Of a DNA stretch of 64,000 bases, positions 1 to 8,294 are shown one piece after another. Location: contig NZ_CP141595.1 of assembly GCF_035590735.1 (NCBI RefSeq), positions 2,017,001-2,081,000 of the forward strand, in the 5' to 3' direction. The notes under the pieces were generated by a model. The model did not search any database, had not been told where the DNA came from, and worked only from the letters and a program-made list of their open reading frames with translations. Made by a program: the position numbers and the translations under genes. Position 1 is the first letter of the stretch. The number at the start of each line of letters is the position of its first letter. The stretch is from Rossellomorea aquimaris. GTDB lineage: Bacteria > Bacillota > Bacilli > Bacillales > Bacillaceae_B.

Positions 1-33
1 ACTCAAGTCATTGCCAGCTCAGGAGGAGTATTA

Positions 34-729
34 ATGGGACCTGATCCATTCGGGCCTATGATTCCTTTAAAAGTTGTTCTTTGTAAAGACGTCCAAGTAG
101 AATATCCGGTCAAATTAGAAGTCCTGGCAAAGTTCTGTTTCCCGCGTCCTAACAATATCAGAGTCCCTGAAGAAAAACTTCGTTGTGATTTAAGCCTATT
201 AGAGTTCCCGCGTCAATGTCCAGGGTTATTCCCGGTTGATAACTGTGAATGCCAGGCGACAGCTCTTGCAAGAAATGAAGATACTGACGCAACATTCGGA
301 TCTGGTGCAACAGCTGATACAGTAACAGGTCTATCAACTTTAAGAGCTGAAATTTGTCAAGAGTGCTCACTTGCAGACAGTACATGGTCTTACTCTTTCA
401 CTGATACAGAAGTAGGCCCTACTCCAGCACCGACTGCAACAGGATTCCAACCTGATTTCTCCTTTACTTTCGATCCATCATCTATCGATAGAGTAACCTG
501 TGGTGACGATGCACTTACTGCGGTTGGAGAAGGAATTCGTTACTTTGACGGAGCACCTGAACAATTATTCTATGAACTTCAAATTTTTGATGCACCTACT
601 GAAGGCTTCCGCTTAATCTTAAGAAATACGGCTAATGTTGTCATCTTCGATAGTGGAGTGGTAGATGCATTGGTTGAGTTTGGTGAGTGTGAAACATTTG
701 CAGACTTACTTGGAGGCTTGGATGACTAA
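34..729 (+). CDS. Cysteine-rich hypothetical protein, possible spore-surface protein (5' end uncertain)
   Basis: I do not recognise the family. From the ATG at 34 it has 231 residues with ten cysteines, most of them in the first half. The C-terminal half is rich in Thr, Phe and Asp and looks like a beta-sandwich. There is no signal peptide or membrane segment. AGGAGG at 21-26 fits the ATG at 34. However, the frame stays open to the left edge of the window (11 more codons reading TQVIASSGGVL), so the true start may lie outside. A strong terminator follows directly. Cysteine-rich soluble proteins of this type are common in Bacillus coat and exosporium layers, and the neighbours point the same way, but that role is inference. 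Confidence 0.75.
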   Translation: MGPDPFGPMIPLKVVLCKDVQVEYPVKLEVLAKFCFPRPNNIRVPEEKLRCDLSLLEFPRQCPGLFPVDNCECQATALARNEDTDATFGSGATADTVTGLSTLRAEICQECSLADSTWSYSFTDTEVGPTPAPTATGFQPDFSFTFDPSSIDRVTCGDDALTAVGEGIRYFDGAPEQLFYELQIFDAPTEGFRLILRNTANVVIFDSGVVDALVEFGECETFADLLGGLDD

Positions 730-738
730 TTAAATGAA

Positions 739-766
739 GGAGAGAGAACTCTCTCTCCTTTTTTTT
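739..766 (+). terminator. Intrinsic terminator after the cysteine-rich protein
   Basis: Perfect 8-bp stem (GGAGAGAG / CTCTCTCC), 4-nt loop and a run of eight T. Confidence 0.9.
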
Positions 767-794
767 AACATGTAAACAAACCGTACATAAGATA
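767..794 (+). promoter_or_regulatory. Sigma-K-like promoter of the coiled-coil gene
   Basis: AACA at 767-770 (core AC 768-769), a 16-bp spacer and CATAAGATA at 786-794 match the sigma-K pattern AC-N16/17-CATANNNTA. The site lies 30 bp before the start codon and just past the preceding terminator, as expected for a promoter. The match is seen in the sequence; use by sigma-K is inferred. Confidence 0.55.
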
Positions 795-823
795 ATACAA
801 AGGAATTATTGGAGGTGAAAAAG

Positions 824-2014
824 GTGACCGAGGAGGAGTATAAGCTTAACCATGGCACAGAATATCCGGAATTAATGAATGATATTCATATGATATCTGA
901 AGAAATACAATCTCTCTATAATCATTATTCGAAACGAATTAAAAATGTGTCGGAAGAATTGTCCAGAGAAAGGTCCAAACATCTTGTCTATCAATCAGAA
1001 ATTGCGGAAAATCATCATACCATCCTAATGCTGACAGAACAGATTGAATTTCTGCTTCAAAATATTGAAATGAAATATGAGTTAGATCTTGAACTGCAAC
1101 AGGAATTAATGAAGAAATCCCTTTCCGAAGAAACTGAATTGCCCAATGACAAAAACTTTCAGGTAGCATATAAGGAAGAAAGCATACAAGATAACTCAAA
1201 GGATGTCCATCTTGCACCTACACCAATCCCGGAAGTTAAAATATTTTATGAAAGTGCTCAAGGTTACATGAAATCACCACTCGAAAAAATTAAAAATGAA
1301 GCGATATCCTTATTAATTGAAGCGAATGAGTACTTTATGTCAGAGAAAAAAATTTTATTTGAAGTTGAGGTATATAATAACGTTTTCGTTAATCTTATTG
1401 ATTGGTTACGAATGCACCGAAAACAATACATGCGTCCAATTAAAGAAAGGTGGTATACAATAGTGTGGAAATTTTTATGGGGTAAGGAAGAGGAAAACAA
1501 TCATCCGGAAATACTGAAAAAACTTAATCTGATTGAAGAGCAATTGGTATCACATTCAATGAAATTCAATGAAGTCAAGGAGACGTTGATAAAGAGCAAT
1601 GAAAGTGAGGAAACAACCAAGAGTTATTTACAGAAAATAAGTGTATTGAACGATGAGTTAAAGAAAATCGAAGAATATTATGAGGATGAACTTCATTCAT
1701 TAAAGGATCAATTGGAAGATTATAAACAAAGAGAAAAAGACCTTGAAAAAGAAGTAAGTTTATTGAATCAAAAATATACAGGTAATCAAAAGGAAAAAAG
1801 TAATCGGGAAGCTGAAATGGAAAAGGAGTTGGATAAGCTAAAGAAAGATCTTCAATCTCGATCCAATAAGAAAAAAGAAATTTACCAAAATATGAAGCAG
1901 CAGCAGAAAAAGCAAGCTTCTCATGTTAATCCTCAGTTCGATGAATACGGCAATATACCTATGGCTTCTGAATCGAAACGTACCATGTTTAATCCCAACA
2001 AGTATATGAGGTAG
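824..2014 (+). CDS. Coiled-coil hypothetical protein
   Basis: The protein has 396 residues and is highly charged (Glu, Lys, Gln). Heptad-like coiled coil covers roughly residues 20-95 and 225-365. Between them lies a hydrophobic and aromatic stretch (around residues 130-215, containing YNNVFVNLIDWL and a WYTIVWKFLW segment), perhaps an interaction surface. The C-terminus is short and basic with Asn, Pro and Met (NPNKYMR). I chose GTG 824 because GGAGGTG at 811-817 is correctly spaced; the longer reading from TTG 809 lacks a proper site. No enzyme motif is seen. It is probably cotranscribed with the micro-ORF and JAMM gene downstream. A structural spore-layer role is inferred from the sigma-K-like promoter. 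Confidence 0.8.
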   Translation: MTEEEYKLNHGTEYPELMNDIHMISEEIQSLYNHYSKRIKNVSEELSRERSKHLVYQSEIAENHHTILMLTEQIEFLLQNIEMKYELDLELQQELMKKSLSEETELPNDKNFQVAYKEESIQDNSKDVHLAPTPIPEVKIFYESAQGYMKSPLEKIKNEAISLLIEANEYFMSEKKILFEVEVYNNVFVNLIDWLRMHRKQYMRPIKERWYTIVWKFLWGKEEENNHPEILKKLNLIEEQLVSHSMKFNEVKETLIKSNESEETTKSYLQKISVLNDELKKIEEYYEDELHSLKDQLEDYKQREKDLEKEVSLLNQKYTGNQKEKSNREAEMEKELDKLKKDLQSRSNKKKEIYQNMKQQQKKQASHVNPQFDEYGNIPMASESKRTMFNPNKYMR

Positions 2015-2033
2015 ATTGAAAGGGGTGATAATA

Positions 2034-2168
2034 ATGCAATCCAAAGATCTCAATGATATTTATAAGCGGAAAAAGAAAGTACCCATTGGAATTAAGAAAG
2101 AGGATCGAATCAAAATGGAAGTTAAGAGAACGAAATTTAAATTCAAGGGATGCGGGTGCAACGCCTAA
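2034..2168 (+). CDS. 44-residue basic micro-ORF upstream of the JAMM peptidase
   Basis: ATG 2034 is preceded by AAGGGGTGATAATA, a strong ribosome binding site with normal spacing, 19 bases after the coiled-coil stop codon. The peptide starts MQSKDLNDIYKRKKKVPIGI, is strongly basic and ends in a CGCNA tail. It stops 13 bases before the JAMM start in another frame, which suggests translational coupling. No family is recognised. It could be a small partner or substrate of the peptidase, or only a leader peptide. The good initiation signal is the main evidence that it is translated. Confidence 0.5.
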   Translation: MQSKDLNDIYKRKKKVPIGIKKEDRIKMEVKRTKFKFKGCGCNA

Positions 2169-2181
2169 AGAAATCGTAAGG

Positions 2182-2568
2182 ATGCCTTGGCGGATATACA
2201 AAAAGATTATGATTGAGGTGAAAAAGGGGCTACCGAATGAAGCTTGCGGGTTGATTTCGGGATCCACGAATCTTTGTCAGACGATTTGGCCAATGAGAAA
2301 TACTGAACCTACACCATATTCTTTTGCCATGGATCCCGATGAACAAGATCATGTCATGGCTAAAATGATTCATAAAAAAGAAGTTTTTATGGGAATATAT
2401 CATTCACATCCATATGGAAGTCCTGTTCCCTCAAAGGACGATGTTACTTTCTCACAATTTCCGGAGGTTTATTATTTTATAGCCGCTGTCGGTGGAAGGA
2501 AAGAAGAGATAAGATGTTACACGATCAATAATGGGAAGGTTAAACATATTGACATTGTGTTTGAATGA
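2182..2568 (+). CDS. JAMM/MPN+ (Mov34/JAB) metallopeptidase-like protein
   Basis: The 128 residues form one JAB/MPN domain with the full zinc JAMM signature: Glu20 (NEACG), His74 and His76 in HSHP, then Ser84 and Asp87 (SKDD). Family members are zinc isopeptidases or peptidases that cut ubiquitin-like or sulfur-carrier tails and other substrates; the substrate here is unknown. ATG 2182 gives the normal compact domain. The 43 extra upstream codons in this frame overlap the micro-ORF and are probably not coding. There is no strong site before 2182, so coupling to the micro-ORF is likely. No ThiS/MoaD or E1-like partner gene is adjacent. An active enzyme is likely from the intact motif. Confidence 0.85.
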   Translation: MPWRIYKKIMIEVKKGLPNEACGLISGSTNLCQTIWPMRNTEPTPYSFAMDPDEQDHVMAKMIHKKEVFMGIYHSHPYGSPVPSKDDVTFSQFPEVYYFIAAVGGRKEEIRCYTINNGKVKHIDIVFE

Positions 2569-2592
2569 AAGAGTGCTGAATGCACTCTTTTT
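2568..2592 (+). terminator. Terminator of the coiled-coil / JAMM unit
   Basis: AAAGAGTGC / GCACTCTTT stem with a 5-nt loop running into T residues. It begins at the last base of the JAMM stop codon. Confidence 0.85.
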
Positions 2593-2678
2593 CTATGGAC
2601 TGGGTGATGATACAAGCACTTTGCTTTCATTTACATAGAGTGGTATTATCACTTACTTTGATGAAAGAGGGGAACTAA

Positions 2679-3377
2679 GTGAAGGTATCAATTATTATTC
2701 CATTTTACAATTGCGCATATATTGACCAAGCCATTCAGAGCGCTCTTCGTCAGACCTATAAAGATATTGAAGTCATAGTTGTGGACGATGGTTCAACTCA
2801 ATATGTTGAAAAAATCCAACCGTTCAAAAACCGGATAAAGTATATAAGGAAGTCAAATGGTGGAACGGCATCCGCTTTAAATGAGGGGTTAAGGCAAGCG
2901 ACAGGGAAATATTTCGCCTGGTTGAGCTCAGATGATATGTTTCTAGAAAGCAAAATCGCTAGGCAACTAGCTTATATGAATTCAATTGGCTCCAAAGTTT
3001 CTTATACAGCATTTAAAACCATTGATATAAATAATAAAGTGGTGAACGAGATCCACTCCAGGAGAATGAACAGAGATGCATTCCAGAGGGTCTTATTAAA
3101 AGCATGTCCTGTTAATGGATGCACAGTAATGGCGGAAATCGATTTAATAAAGCAGGCAGGGTGGTTTGATGAGAGGCTGAAATACACACAGGACTACGAG
3201 ATGTGGTGCCGCTTGAGCCTTTATACCAAGATGCATTATTTGGATGAAGTGCTTGTTTTATATAGGGTCCACGCCAGAATGGGTTCTGCAAAACACGGGG
3301 CGGGGATGGTGAAAGAATCACAGCATATCCAAAGGAAATATCAGAATTTCTTTAAAGTGGTCCGGAAAAAGTATTAG
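2679..3377 (+). CDS. Glycosyltransferase family 2
   Basis: A 232-residue GT-A fold enzyme. The N-terminal SIIIPFYN motif is followed by VVDDGST (Asp36-Asp37) for the nucleotide sugar and SSDD (83-86) in the metal-binding DxD position. TQDYEMWCRL near residue 170 matches the acceptor-side ED/DYE motif of the family. It lacks membrane anchors and is a short soluble transferase. GTG 2679 follows AGAGGGG with 6-base spacing. It stands alone between two terminators. Such enzymes add sugars to proteins or polysaccharides; donor and acceptor cannot be told from the sequence. Confidence 0.9.
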   Translation: MKVSIIIPFYNCAYIDQAIQSALRQTYKDIEVIVVDDGSTQYVEKIQPFKNRIKYIRKSNGGTASALNEGLRQATGKYFAWLSSDDMFLESKIARQLAYMNSIGSKVSYTAFKTIDINNKVVNEIHSRRMNRDAFQRVLLKACPVNGCTVMAEIDLIKQAGWFDERLKYTQDYEMWCRLSLYTKMHYLDEVLVLYRVHARMGSAKHGAGMVKESQHIQRKYQNFFKVVRKKY

Positions 3378-3389
3378 CTATATTCAACA

Positions 3390-3434
3390 AAAAATCATCA
3401 ATCAATTGGTTTTATCAATTGATTGATGATTTTT
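3390..3434. terminator. Bidirectional terminator between convergent genes
   Basis: Long stem (AAAATCATCAATCAATTG and its complement) with A-rich and T-rich flanks, serving the glycosyltransferase on + and the epimerase on -. Confidence 0.85.
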
Positions 3435-3448
3435 AATTGTCCGGGAAG

Positions 3449-4360
3449 TCAGAAAGAGTAGGACATATAGGTCTCCTTCAATCCATCTTGAATGGAATAG
3501 TTGGGTTTCCAGGATAAAATACGTTTTGCAAGTGTGTTATCTAAACAACTATGCTTAATATCCCCCTGTCTATCTACTGTATGGAAGGCGCGAATTTCAT
3601 CAGTATGATAATTCTTTAATAATTCGATTAATTGGAGAATCGATGATCTTTCCCCGGTACTTATGTGCATCATCATCTGTTTACCTTTATCGGCTGCTGC
3701 AATATTAGCTTCCACCACATCTTGTACAAAAACATAGTCCCGTGTTTGCAGACCGTCCCCATTGATTTTTAACTGTTCATTCTTCTTAAGTTTCTCCAGA
3801 AATACAGCAATGACCCCTCCTTCTCCTTTAGACGTTTGCCTGGGTCCATAGACATTTCCGTACCGAAGGATGGTGAATGGAATGTGAAAGGTATCGTGGA
3901 ATAGTTTTATATAGTTTTCAGCGGTAAGCTTTGATAAACCATAGAACGATATTGGGGAAGTCTTGTGTGATTCGTCAATCTTTTCACTGGAGACATTCCC
4001 ATAGACGGCTGATGTAGATGAAAAGACGAAATTCTTCACGGGATAATGCCTGCATGCATCCAATAAATTGATGGTTCCTGCAACATTTGTGTGCATATCA
4101 TCGAGTGGGGAAGAGGTGGATCGGGACACATCAGCCTGGGCAGCCATGTGAAAAATATAATCTGGTTTTTCCTTAAGGATGACTTTTTGTGCTGCAGGAG
4201 TAGAAATATCCAACTCATGAAAAATGGATAAAGGATTTATATATTCCTTCTTACCACTGCTTAAATTATCGATAATATGAACAGAATAGCCTTTAGAAAT
4301 AAGTGTATCCACTAAATGTGAGCCTATAAACCCAGCCCCGCCTGTAACGAGTGCTTTCAT
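3449..4360 (-). CDS. NAD-dependent sugar-nucleotide epimerase/dehydratase (GalE/WcaG type)
   Basis: A 303-residue extended short-chain dehydrogenase. The Rossmann motif GGAGFIGSH is at the N-terminus, STSAVYG carries the catalytic Ser, and YGLSK supplies the Tyr-Lys pair. RYGNVYGPRQ is typical of UDP-glucose 4-epimerase-like members. It probably interconverts or dehydrates a nucleotide sugar for the glycosyltransferases around it. The start ATG (4358-4360 on the minus strand) has AGGTG just upstream. It lies 81 bp downstream of the GT4 gene on the same strand, so the two may be cotranscribed. The exact substrate is uncertain, because this superfamily changes specificity easily. Confidence 0.88.
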   Translation of the reverse strand: MKALVTGGAGFIGSHLVDTLISKGYSVHIIDNLSSGKKEYINPLSIFHELDISTPAAQKVILKEKPDYIFHMAAQADVSRSTSSPLDDMHTNVAGTINLLDACRHYPVKNFVFSSTSAVYGNVSSEKIDESHKTSPISFYGLSKLTAENYIKLFHDTFHIPFTILRYGNVYGPRQTSKGEGGVIAVFLEKLKKNEQLKINGDGLQTRDYVFVQDVVEANIAAADKGKQMMMHISTGERSSILQLIELLKNYHTDEIRAFHTVDRQGDIKHSCLDNTLAKRILSWKPNYSIQDGLKETYMSYSF

Positions 4361-4441
4361 AAGACACCTAACCTTTTGTTATTTTTAATAGCATATGCCT
4401 GTGGACGAAGATTTGATTGAACATGAGCCCCTTAACCAAAA

Positions 4442-5509
4442 CTATAAACCTATGGACTTTAGCATTTGTGTGAAGTGTTTACAGTACTGTGCATGACTGA
4501 ACTGAGATTTTAAGTGAAGCAGAGCATTTTCGATGATGTAATTTCGGAGTTTGGAATTGTGCATAAGTTCTTCCGCCTGTTGAACGGCATGCTGAATGTT
4601 TCCGATTTGATAATACTTACCGGATTGGTTATGCAAAATCGAACTCCTCACTCCATCTGAGTCTGTTGTAAGAACGGGACACCTGCAGCTCATAGCTTCT
4701 AACAAAGAATAGGGAGCCCCCTCGACTTTTGAGGTTGAGCAAAGAAACCCTCCTGAATCGCCGATTCTCGAAAAGTAACCAGGCATTTGACTATTTGGTA
4801 CATTTTGTAAAACGTGTACATGTTTATCCAGGTTCAATCTGCTTTTCAATTGGATAAAATCATTTCTTTCCTTTGGGGTGGACAAACTAGGGTCCTCAAA
4901 CATGTATAATTCAATCATTTTATTCGTTTTAATTAATTGATGACCAATGTGTAAAAATTCACGCCAATTTTTGTTGTCTTCTAATCTACCAATCCAGGCA
5001 ACAATGGGTCTGTCTCTTTTAGGATGTTTTTGGTAGGTGAAGGCTTTATGATCAAAGCAATTATTAAACCCAAAAATAGGAGTGGATTTGAAAAACTCTC
5101 TGAAAATCACCCCAATATGGGGAGTCTTGGGATACAGGAGTGCATGACAATACTTCTGTACATACGGAATTGCATTTTGTAATTGTGCCCGAGCTACACT
5201 CTGAGGTCCAAACCCTTGAATCTCAAGAATGATTTTCCCTTTAAATCCTAAATTTCTGAATCTTTCCATCCCCGCATAATCGGAAGTGATCACCATGGCA
5301 TCATACTTTCCTTTCTGCAAAATGTTCTTGATCTCCTGATCATCATTCGTTATGAACACATTTGATTTCTCATGATTCAATAAATCTCTCCGCTTACTGT
5401 AATATAAAAAATCACACCGGATCCCCGCTTCTTTTAGGGCGATGGATCTTTGCCTGTTTAACGTTTCAACCCCTCCACTAGGTACATAAAAAACGAATAG
5501 TAATTTCAT
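4442..5509 (-). CDS. Glycosyltransferase family 4/1
   Basis: A 355-residue GT-B fold enzyme. The C-terminal donor domain carries the EGAPYSLLEAM motif (an E-x7-E-like site) followed by CPVLTTDSDG. The N-terminal domain starts MKLLFVFYVPSGGVETL, typical of retaining transferases. The start is the ATG at 5507-5509 (minus strand) because GGAGG stands 7 bases before it; a longer frame to 5527 would overlap that site. It faces the beta-propeller gene across a 263-bp divergent promoter region. The donor sugar is unknown. Confidence 0.9.
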   Translation of the reverse strand: MKLLFVFYVPSGGVETLNRQRSIALKEAGIRCDFLYYSKRRDLLNHEKSNVFITNDDQEIKNILQKGKYDAMVITSDYAGMERFRNLGFKGKIILEIQGFGPQSVARAQLQNAIPYVQKYCHALLYPKTPHIGVIFREFFKSTPIFGFNNCFDHKAFTYQKHPKRDRPIVAWIGRLEDNKNWREFLHIGHQLIKTNKMIELYMFEDPSLSTPKERNDFIQLKSRLNLDKHVHVLQNVPNSQMPGYFSRIGDSGGFLCSTSKVEGAPYSLLEAMSCRCPVLTTDSDGVRSSILHNQSGKYYQIGNIQHAVQQAEELMHNSKLRNYIIENALLHLKSQFSHAQYCKHFTQMLKSIGL

Positions 5510-5772
5510 TTGATATCCTCCAATCATTTAATACGAGCAAATAAACTACCCTATTATTCTTATATGTAAGTTAACCCTGTTTGTAGAGGGCTAAGTGGCT
5601 AATATTTTGGAGAATGACTTATTTTACTTAATTTCTATGTCAAAAGATACAAGCAGTACATAGAATATCGGGAGAAGTTATTCGTAAAGCCTTGAACTAT
5701 TTGTAGTTGTTATAATCGGGACCTGCTATCCGATTGGGGTAGATTAATTTTAAATATAATGAGGTGATAGGG
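5510..5772. promoter_or_regulatory. Divergent intergenic region
   Basis: AT-rich spacer between the divergent GT4 and beta-propeller genes. CATAGAATA at 5659-5667 resembles a sigma-K -10 element on the + strand, but no AC stands at the expected -35 distance, so I do not call it a firm promoter. No open frame of note. Confidence 0.3.
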
Positions 5773-6732
5773 TTGAAAGATTTATACCTTGTAGGGGCAG
5801 AACAAAAGTCAAAAGTGATGAAGGATTGGGAACAGTTTAAAAAAGCTGTAGTTTTAAAGTTGGATGGGGCGACCAAAGAAGCAGAAAGAGTCATCGAGTA
5901 TATTTCTCCACAGGAGGTGTGTCCTGCACATGAAGCTTCCATTTCATTTACGGCCGCTTCACTAAAAGATGATAGGCTGTTTGTATGTACCCAAACAGAA
6001 ATCCTGGTCTACAATACCTCTACTCATAAGCTCATAGACTATTATAGTTTGCCATTATTCAATGATGTTCATCATGTGAAACCAAGGAAGAATGGGAACC
6101 TTTTGGTCGCTAATACAGGATTGGATATGGTGGTAGAAATAAATCGGGCAGGTGGGATCGTAAATCTGTGGAATGTGATGGGCGAAGGGCCATGGAGTCG
6201 ATTCGACCCAAATATTGATTATCGCAGGGTTCCTACTACAAAACCGCACTTGTCACATCCCAATTTTGTCTTTGAACTGAATGATGAAGTTTGGGTGACC
6301 AGGTGCCTTCAAAAGGACGCCATTTGTTTAACCGACAGAATGAAGAGAATAAACATTGGTCGTCAGTTAATACATGATGGGGTCGTCTTTAATGGGAAAA
6401 TCTATTTTACACAAGTTGACGGAAGAATAGTCATCGTAAACGCTAAGACACTTAAAATGGAGAGAGTAGTGAACCTTGTAGAAATCAGCAAACATCAAGA
6501 GAAAATAGGATGGTGCAGGGGAATTAAGCCTATATCAGAAGATTTGGTGTTGGTGGGTTTTTCTAGAATACGTCCATCAAGCAAAAAAAACAAAGATGGT
6601 TCAACTCAATATGTTGGTGATTTTGGTGTCATGCCAACAAGACTATCTTGTTTCAATATTAAATCGAACATGCTGGTTTGGGAAAAAAATCTTGAGGAGT
6701 ATAACTTCAATGTAATTTATTCAATTCATTGA
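5773..6732 (+). CDS. Beta-propeller-like hypothetical protein
   Basis: The 319-residue protein has no signal peptide. From about residue 55 it shows repeating strand pairs such as DRLFVCTQTEILVYN, NGNLLVANTGLDMVVEIN, GKIYFTQVDGRIVIVN and EDLVLVGFSRIRP, the pattern of a beta-propeller (TIGR03032 or NHL-like). A conserved-looking NFVFELNDEVWVTRC segment lies mid-protein. TTG 5773 is chosen because GAGGTG at 5761-5766 is 6 bases away; GTG 5764 overlaps that site. It lies in the glycosylation cluster and is followed by a 52-residue ORF and a glycosyltransferase. It could be a glycan-binding or scaffold protein. No catalytic motif is recognised. Confidence 0.75.
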   Translation: MKDLYLVGAEQKSKVMKDWEQFKKAVVLKLDGATKEAERVIEYISPQEVCPAHEASISFTAASLKDDRLFVCTQTEILVYNTSTHKLIDYYSLPLFNDVHHVKPRKNGNLLVANTGLDMVVEINRAGGIVNLWNVMGEGPWSRFDPNIDYRRVPTTKPHLSHPNFVFELNDEVWVTRCLQKDAICLTDRMKRINIGRQLIHDGVVFNGKIYFTQVDGRIVIVNAKTLKMERVVNLVEISKHQEKIGWCRGIKPISEDLVLVGFSRIRPSSKKNKDGSTQYVGDFGVMPTRLSCFNIKSNMLVWEKNLEEYNFNVIYSIH

Positions 6733-6804
6733 AATGATGCTTATTCGTTCATCAATCAACAAGCAAGACCGTAATACATCATTTTTAAAAATGGAGTGAA
6801 ATAG

Positions 6805-6963
6805 ATGTTACCGAGAAAAAATTACCTTAGGCATGTGTATGGAAAACGTGGATCAGTTGTTAATAGTATCGGGAACAGAACCCACGATTCTTTGAATCAC
6901 AAGAAACTCACCATACCAGATACTCGATTAAAATCCATTCTAGAACAATTTCCAAAGGATTGA
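6805..6963 (+). CDS. 52-residue micro-ORF between beta-propeller and glycosyltransferase genes
   Basis: ATG 6805 has GGAGTG at 6793-6798 with 6-base spacing. The peptide begins MLPRKNYLRHVYGKRGSVV and is basic with many Asn, His and Arg. It has no membrane segment or cysteine. Its stop codon is a few bases before the next glycosyltransferase start, an arrangement typical of translational coupling in an operon. No family is recognised. It may be a small acceptor or structural peptide, or a coupling leader. Confidence 0.55.
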   Translation: MLPRKNYLRHVYGKRGSVVNSIGNRTHDSLNHKKLTIPDTRLKSILEQFPKD

Positions 6964-6969
6964 TGGTTG

Positions 6970-8190
6970 ATGAATATATTAATTGCGACAGTGTTTCCTC
7001 TACCGGGGGGAGGCATATGGTCTTTTGTCTCTAACTTGTCGGCTTACCTTGTCGGGCAAGGCCATAATGTAGATATTTTATGTACAAGGGATAATAACTC
7101 AAAAGTGGTTATATTGAATTCTGAGACAGTGATTGATCTTAGCCAGTACCGTTCCTATGTCGAGAAGAAATTAATGAGATCTGTCCCCCATTTGGTGAGA
7201 AGTCCCTGGGTATACCACGCGGAGTTAAATCGGTATATATTTGAGCAGGGGATTACCAATGTCGATATGACTAAGTACGATATCATTCATGCACAGGATG
7301 TCATTTCAGCAGTGGCATTAAGCCGTGTTAAGCCCATGGGGGTCCCGCTGATTACAAGTGGACATGGTTTTTTAACTGGTGCCATATTCCATCAGAATAA
7401 ATCCTTGAATATTAATACAGAGGATCAAGCGATATGGAACTCATTCATAATCCAGTATTATGCCCGACTAGAACAAGTAGGATATGAATCCAGTGATTTC
7501 ATTCATACTTCAAGTCAATGGATGAGAAGAATCATCGAAAACGAATTCAAAATCGATACTTTCAAAATTCACACCTATAAATATGGTGTAGAGCTTTCTC
7601 ATTTTAATGTTGACACCCCTATCAAGCGTAAGCCTGCGAAGAAGATCATATTAGTCAATAGTCGCCTGGTCTATTTAAAAGGACTGCACAATTTAATAGA
7701 AGCTCTCTCATTCTTGAAGTACAGGGATAAGTGGGAATGTTGGATTCTGGGTGAAGGGGAACTTGAAGCAAGCTTAAAAGAAAGCTGCCGAAAACTAGGA
7801 GTCGAGAAAAATGTATTATTCTGGGGAAATACTTCAAAAGTGAAAGAAATATTATACCAATCCGACATGCTTGTTCTCCCGAGCCTGCAGGAAAACCAGC
7901 CTTTTGCAGTAATAGAAGCACAGTTACTCGGTGTTCCTACAATTGTCAGCAATGCCGGAGGACTTCCGGAGATGGTTGAAAATAATAAGAATGGTTTCAT
8001 TATAGAAAAAGGGAATAACAGGCAGTTGTCGGAGAAGATAGAATACCTCTTGAATAATCCAGCAATACGTGACCAAATGAGTAAATATGCTTCCAAAAAG
8101 GGGAAGGAATTGTGGGATGTAAATATATTAGGACGGAATATTGTCCAGCTATACTCTAATGCCCTTCAAAAGAAAAAAAGGTTATGGTAA
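6970..8190 (+). CDS. Glycosyltransferase family 4
   Basis: A 406-residue GT-B enzyme. The N-terminal half opens with a glycine-rich acceptor loop (FPLPGGGIWSFVSNL). The C-terminal half has the retaining GT4 donor site: PSLQENQPFAVIEAQLLG with the E-x7-E pair, followed by VPTIVSNAGGLPEMV. GSGHGF-like and PWVYHAEL segments suggest a sugar acceptor pocket, but the substrate cannot be assigned. TTG 6967 and ATG 6970 are both possible starts; they differ by one codon. It is coupled to the micro-ORF upstream and lies before the sugar-nucleotide trio. Confidence 0.92.
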   Translation: MNILIATVFPLPGGGIWSFVSNLSAYLVGQGHNVDILCTRDNNSKVVILNSETVIDLSQYRSYVEKKLMRSVPHLVRSPWVYHAELNRYIFEQGITNVDMTKYDIIHAQDVISAVALSRVKPMGVPLITSGHGFLTGAIFHQNKSLNINTEDQAIWNSFIIQYYARLEQVGYESSDFIHTSSQWMRRIIENEFKIDTFKIHTYKYGVELSHFNVDTPIKRKPAKKIILVNSRLVYLKGLHNLIEALSFLKYRDKWECWILGEGELEASLKESCRKLGVEKNVLFWGNTSKVKEILYQSDMLVLPSLQENQPFAVIEAQLLGVPTIVSNAGGLPEMVENNKNGFIIEKGNNRQLSEKIEYLLNNPAIRDQMSKYASKKGKELWDVNILGRNIVQLYSNALQKKKRLW

Positions 8191-8294
8191 TATCTGTAAG
8201 GACATACGCCTTTTTTGAAAATAGAGAGAGTAGTCTAGGACATGGCCCCCTTCAAAACATAAATATATAAGAGGAAGAAAAAGGAGAGGTGATC

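Noticed and set aside
2053..2181. N-terminal extension or frameshift fusion of the JAMM protein
   Set aside because: The frame is open, but it overlaps the well-initiated micro-ORF and the family domain starts at 2182 without extra residues. A programmed frameshift has no slippery sequence.
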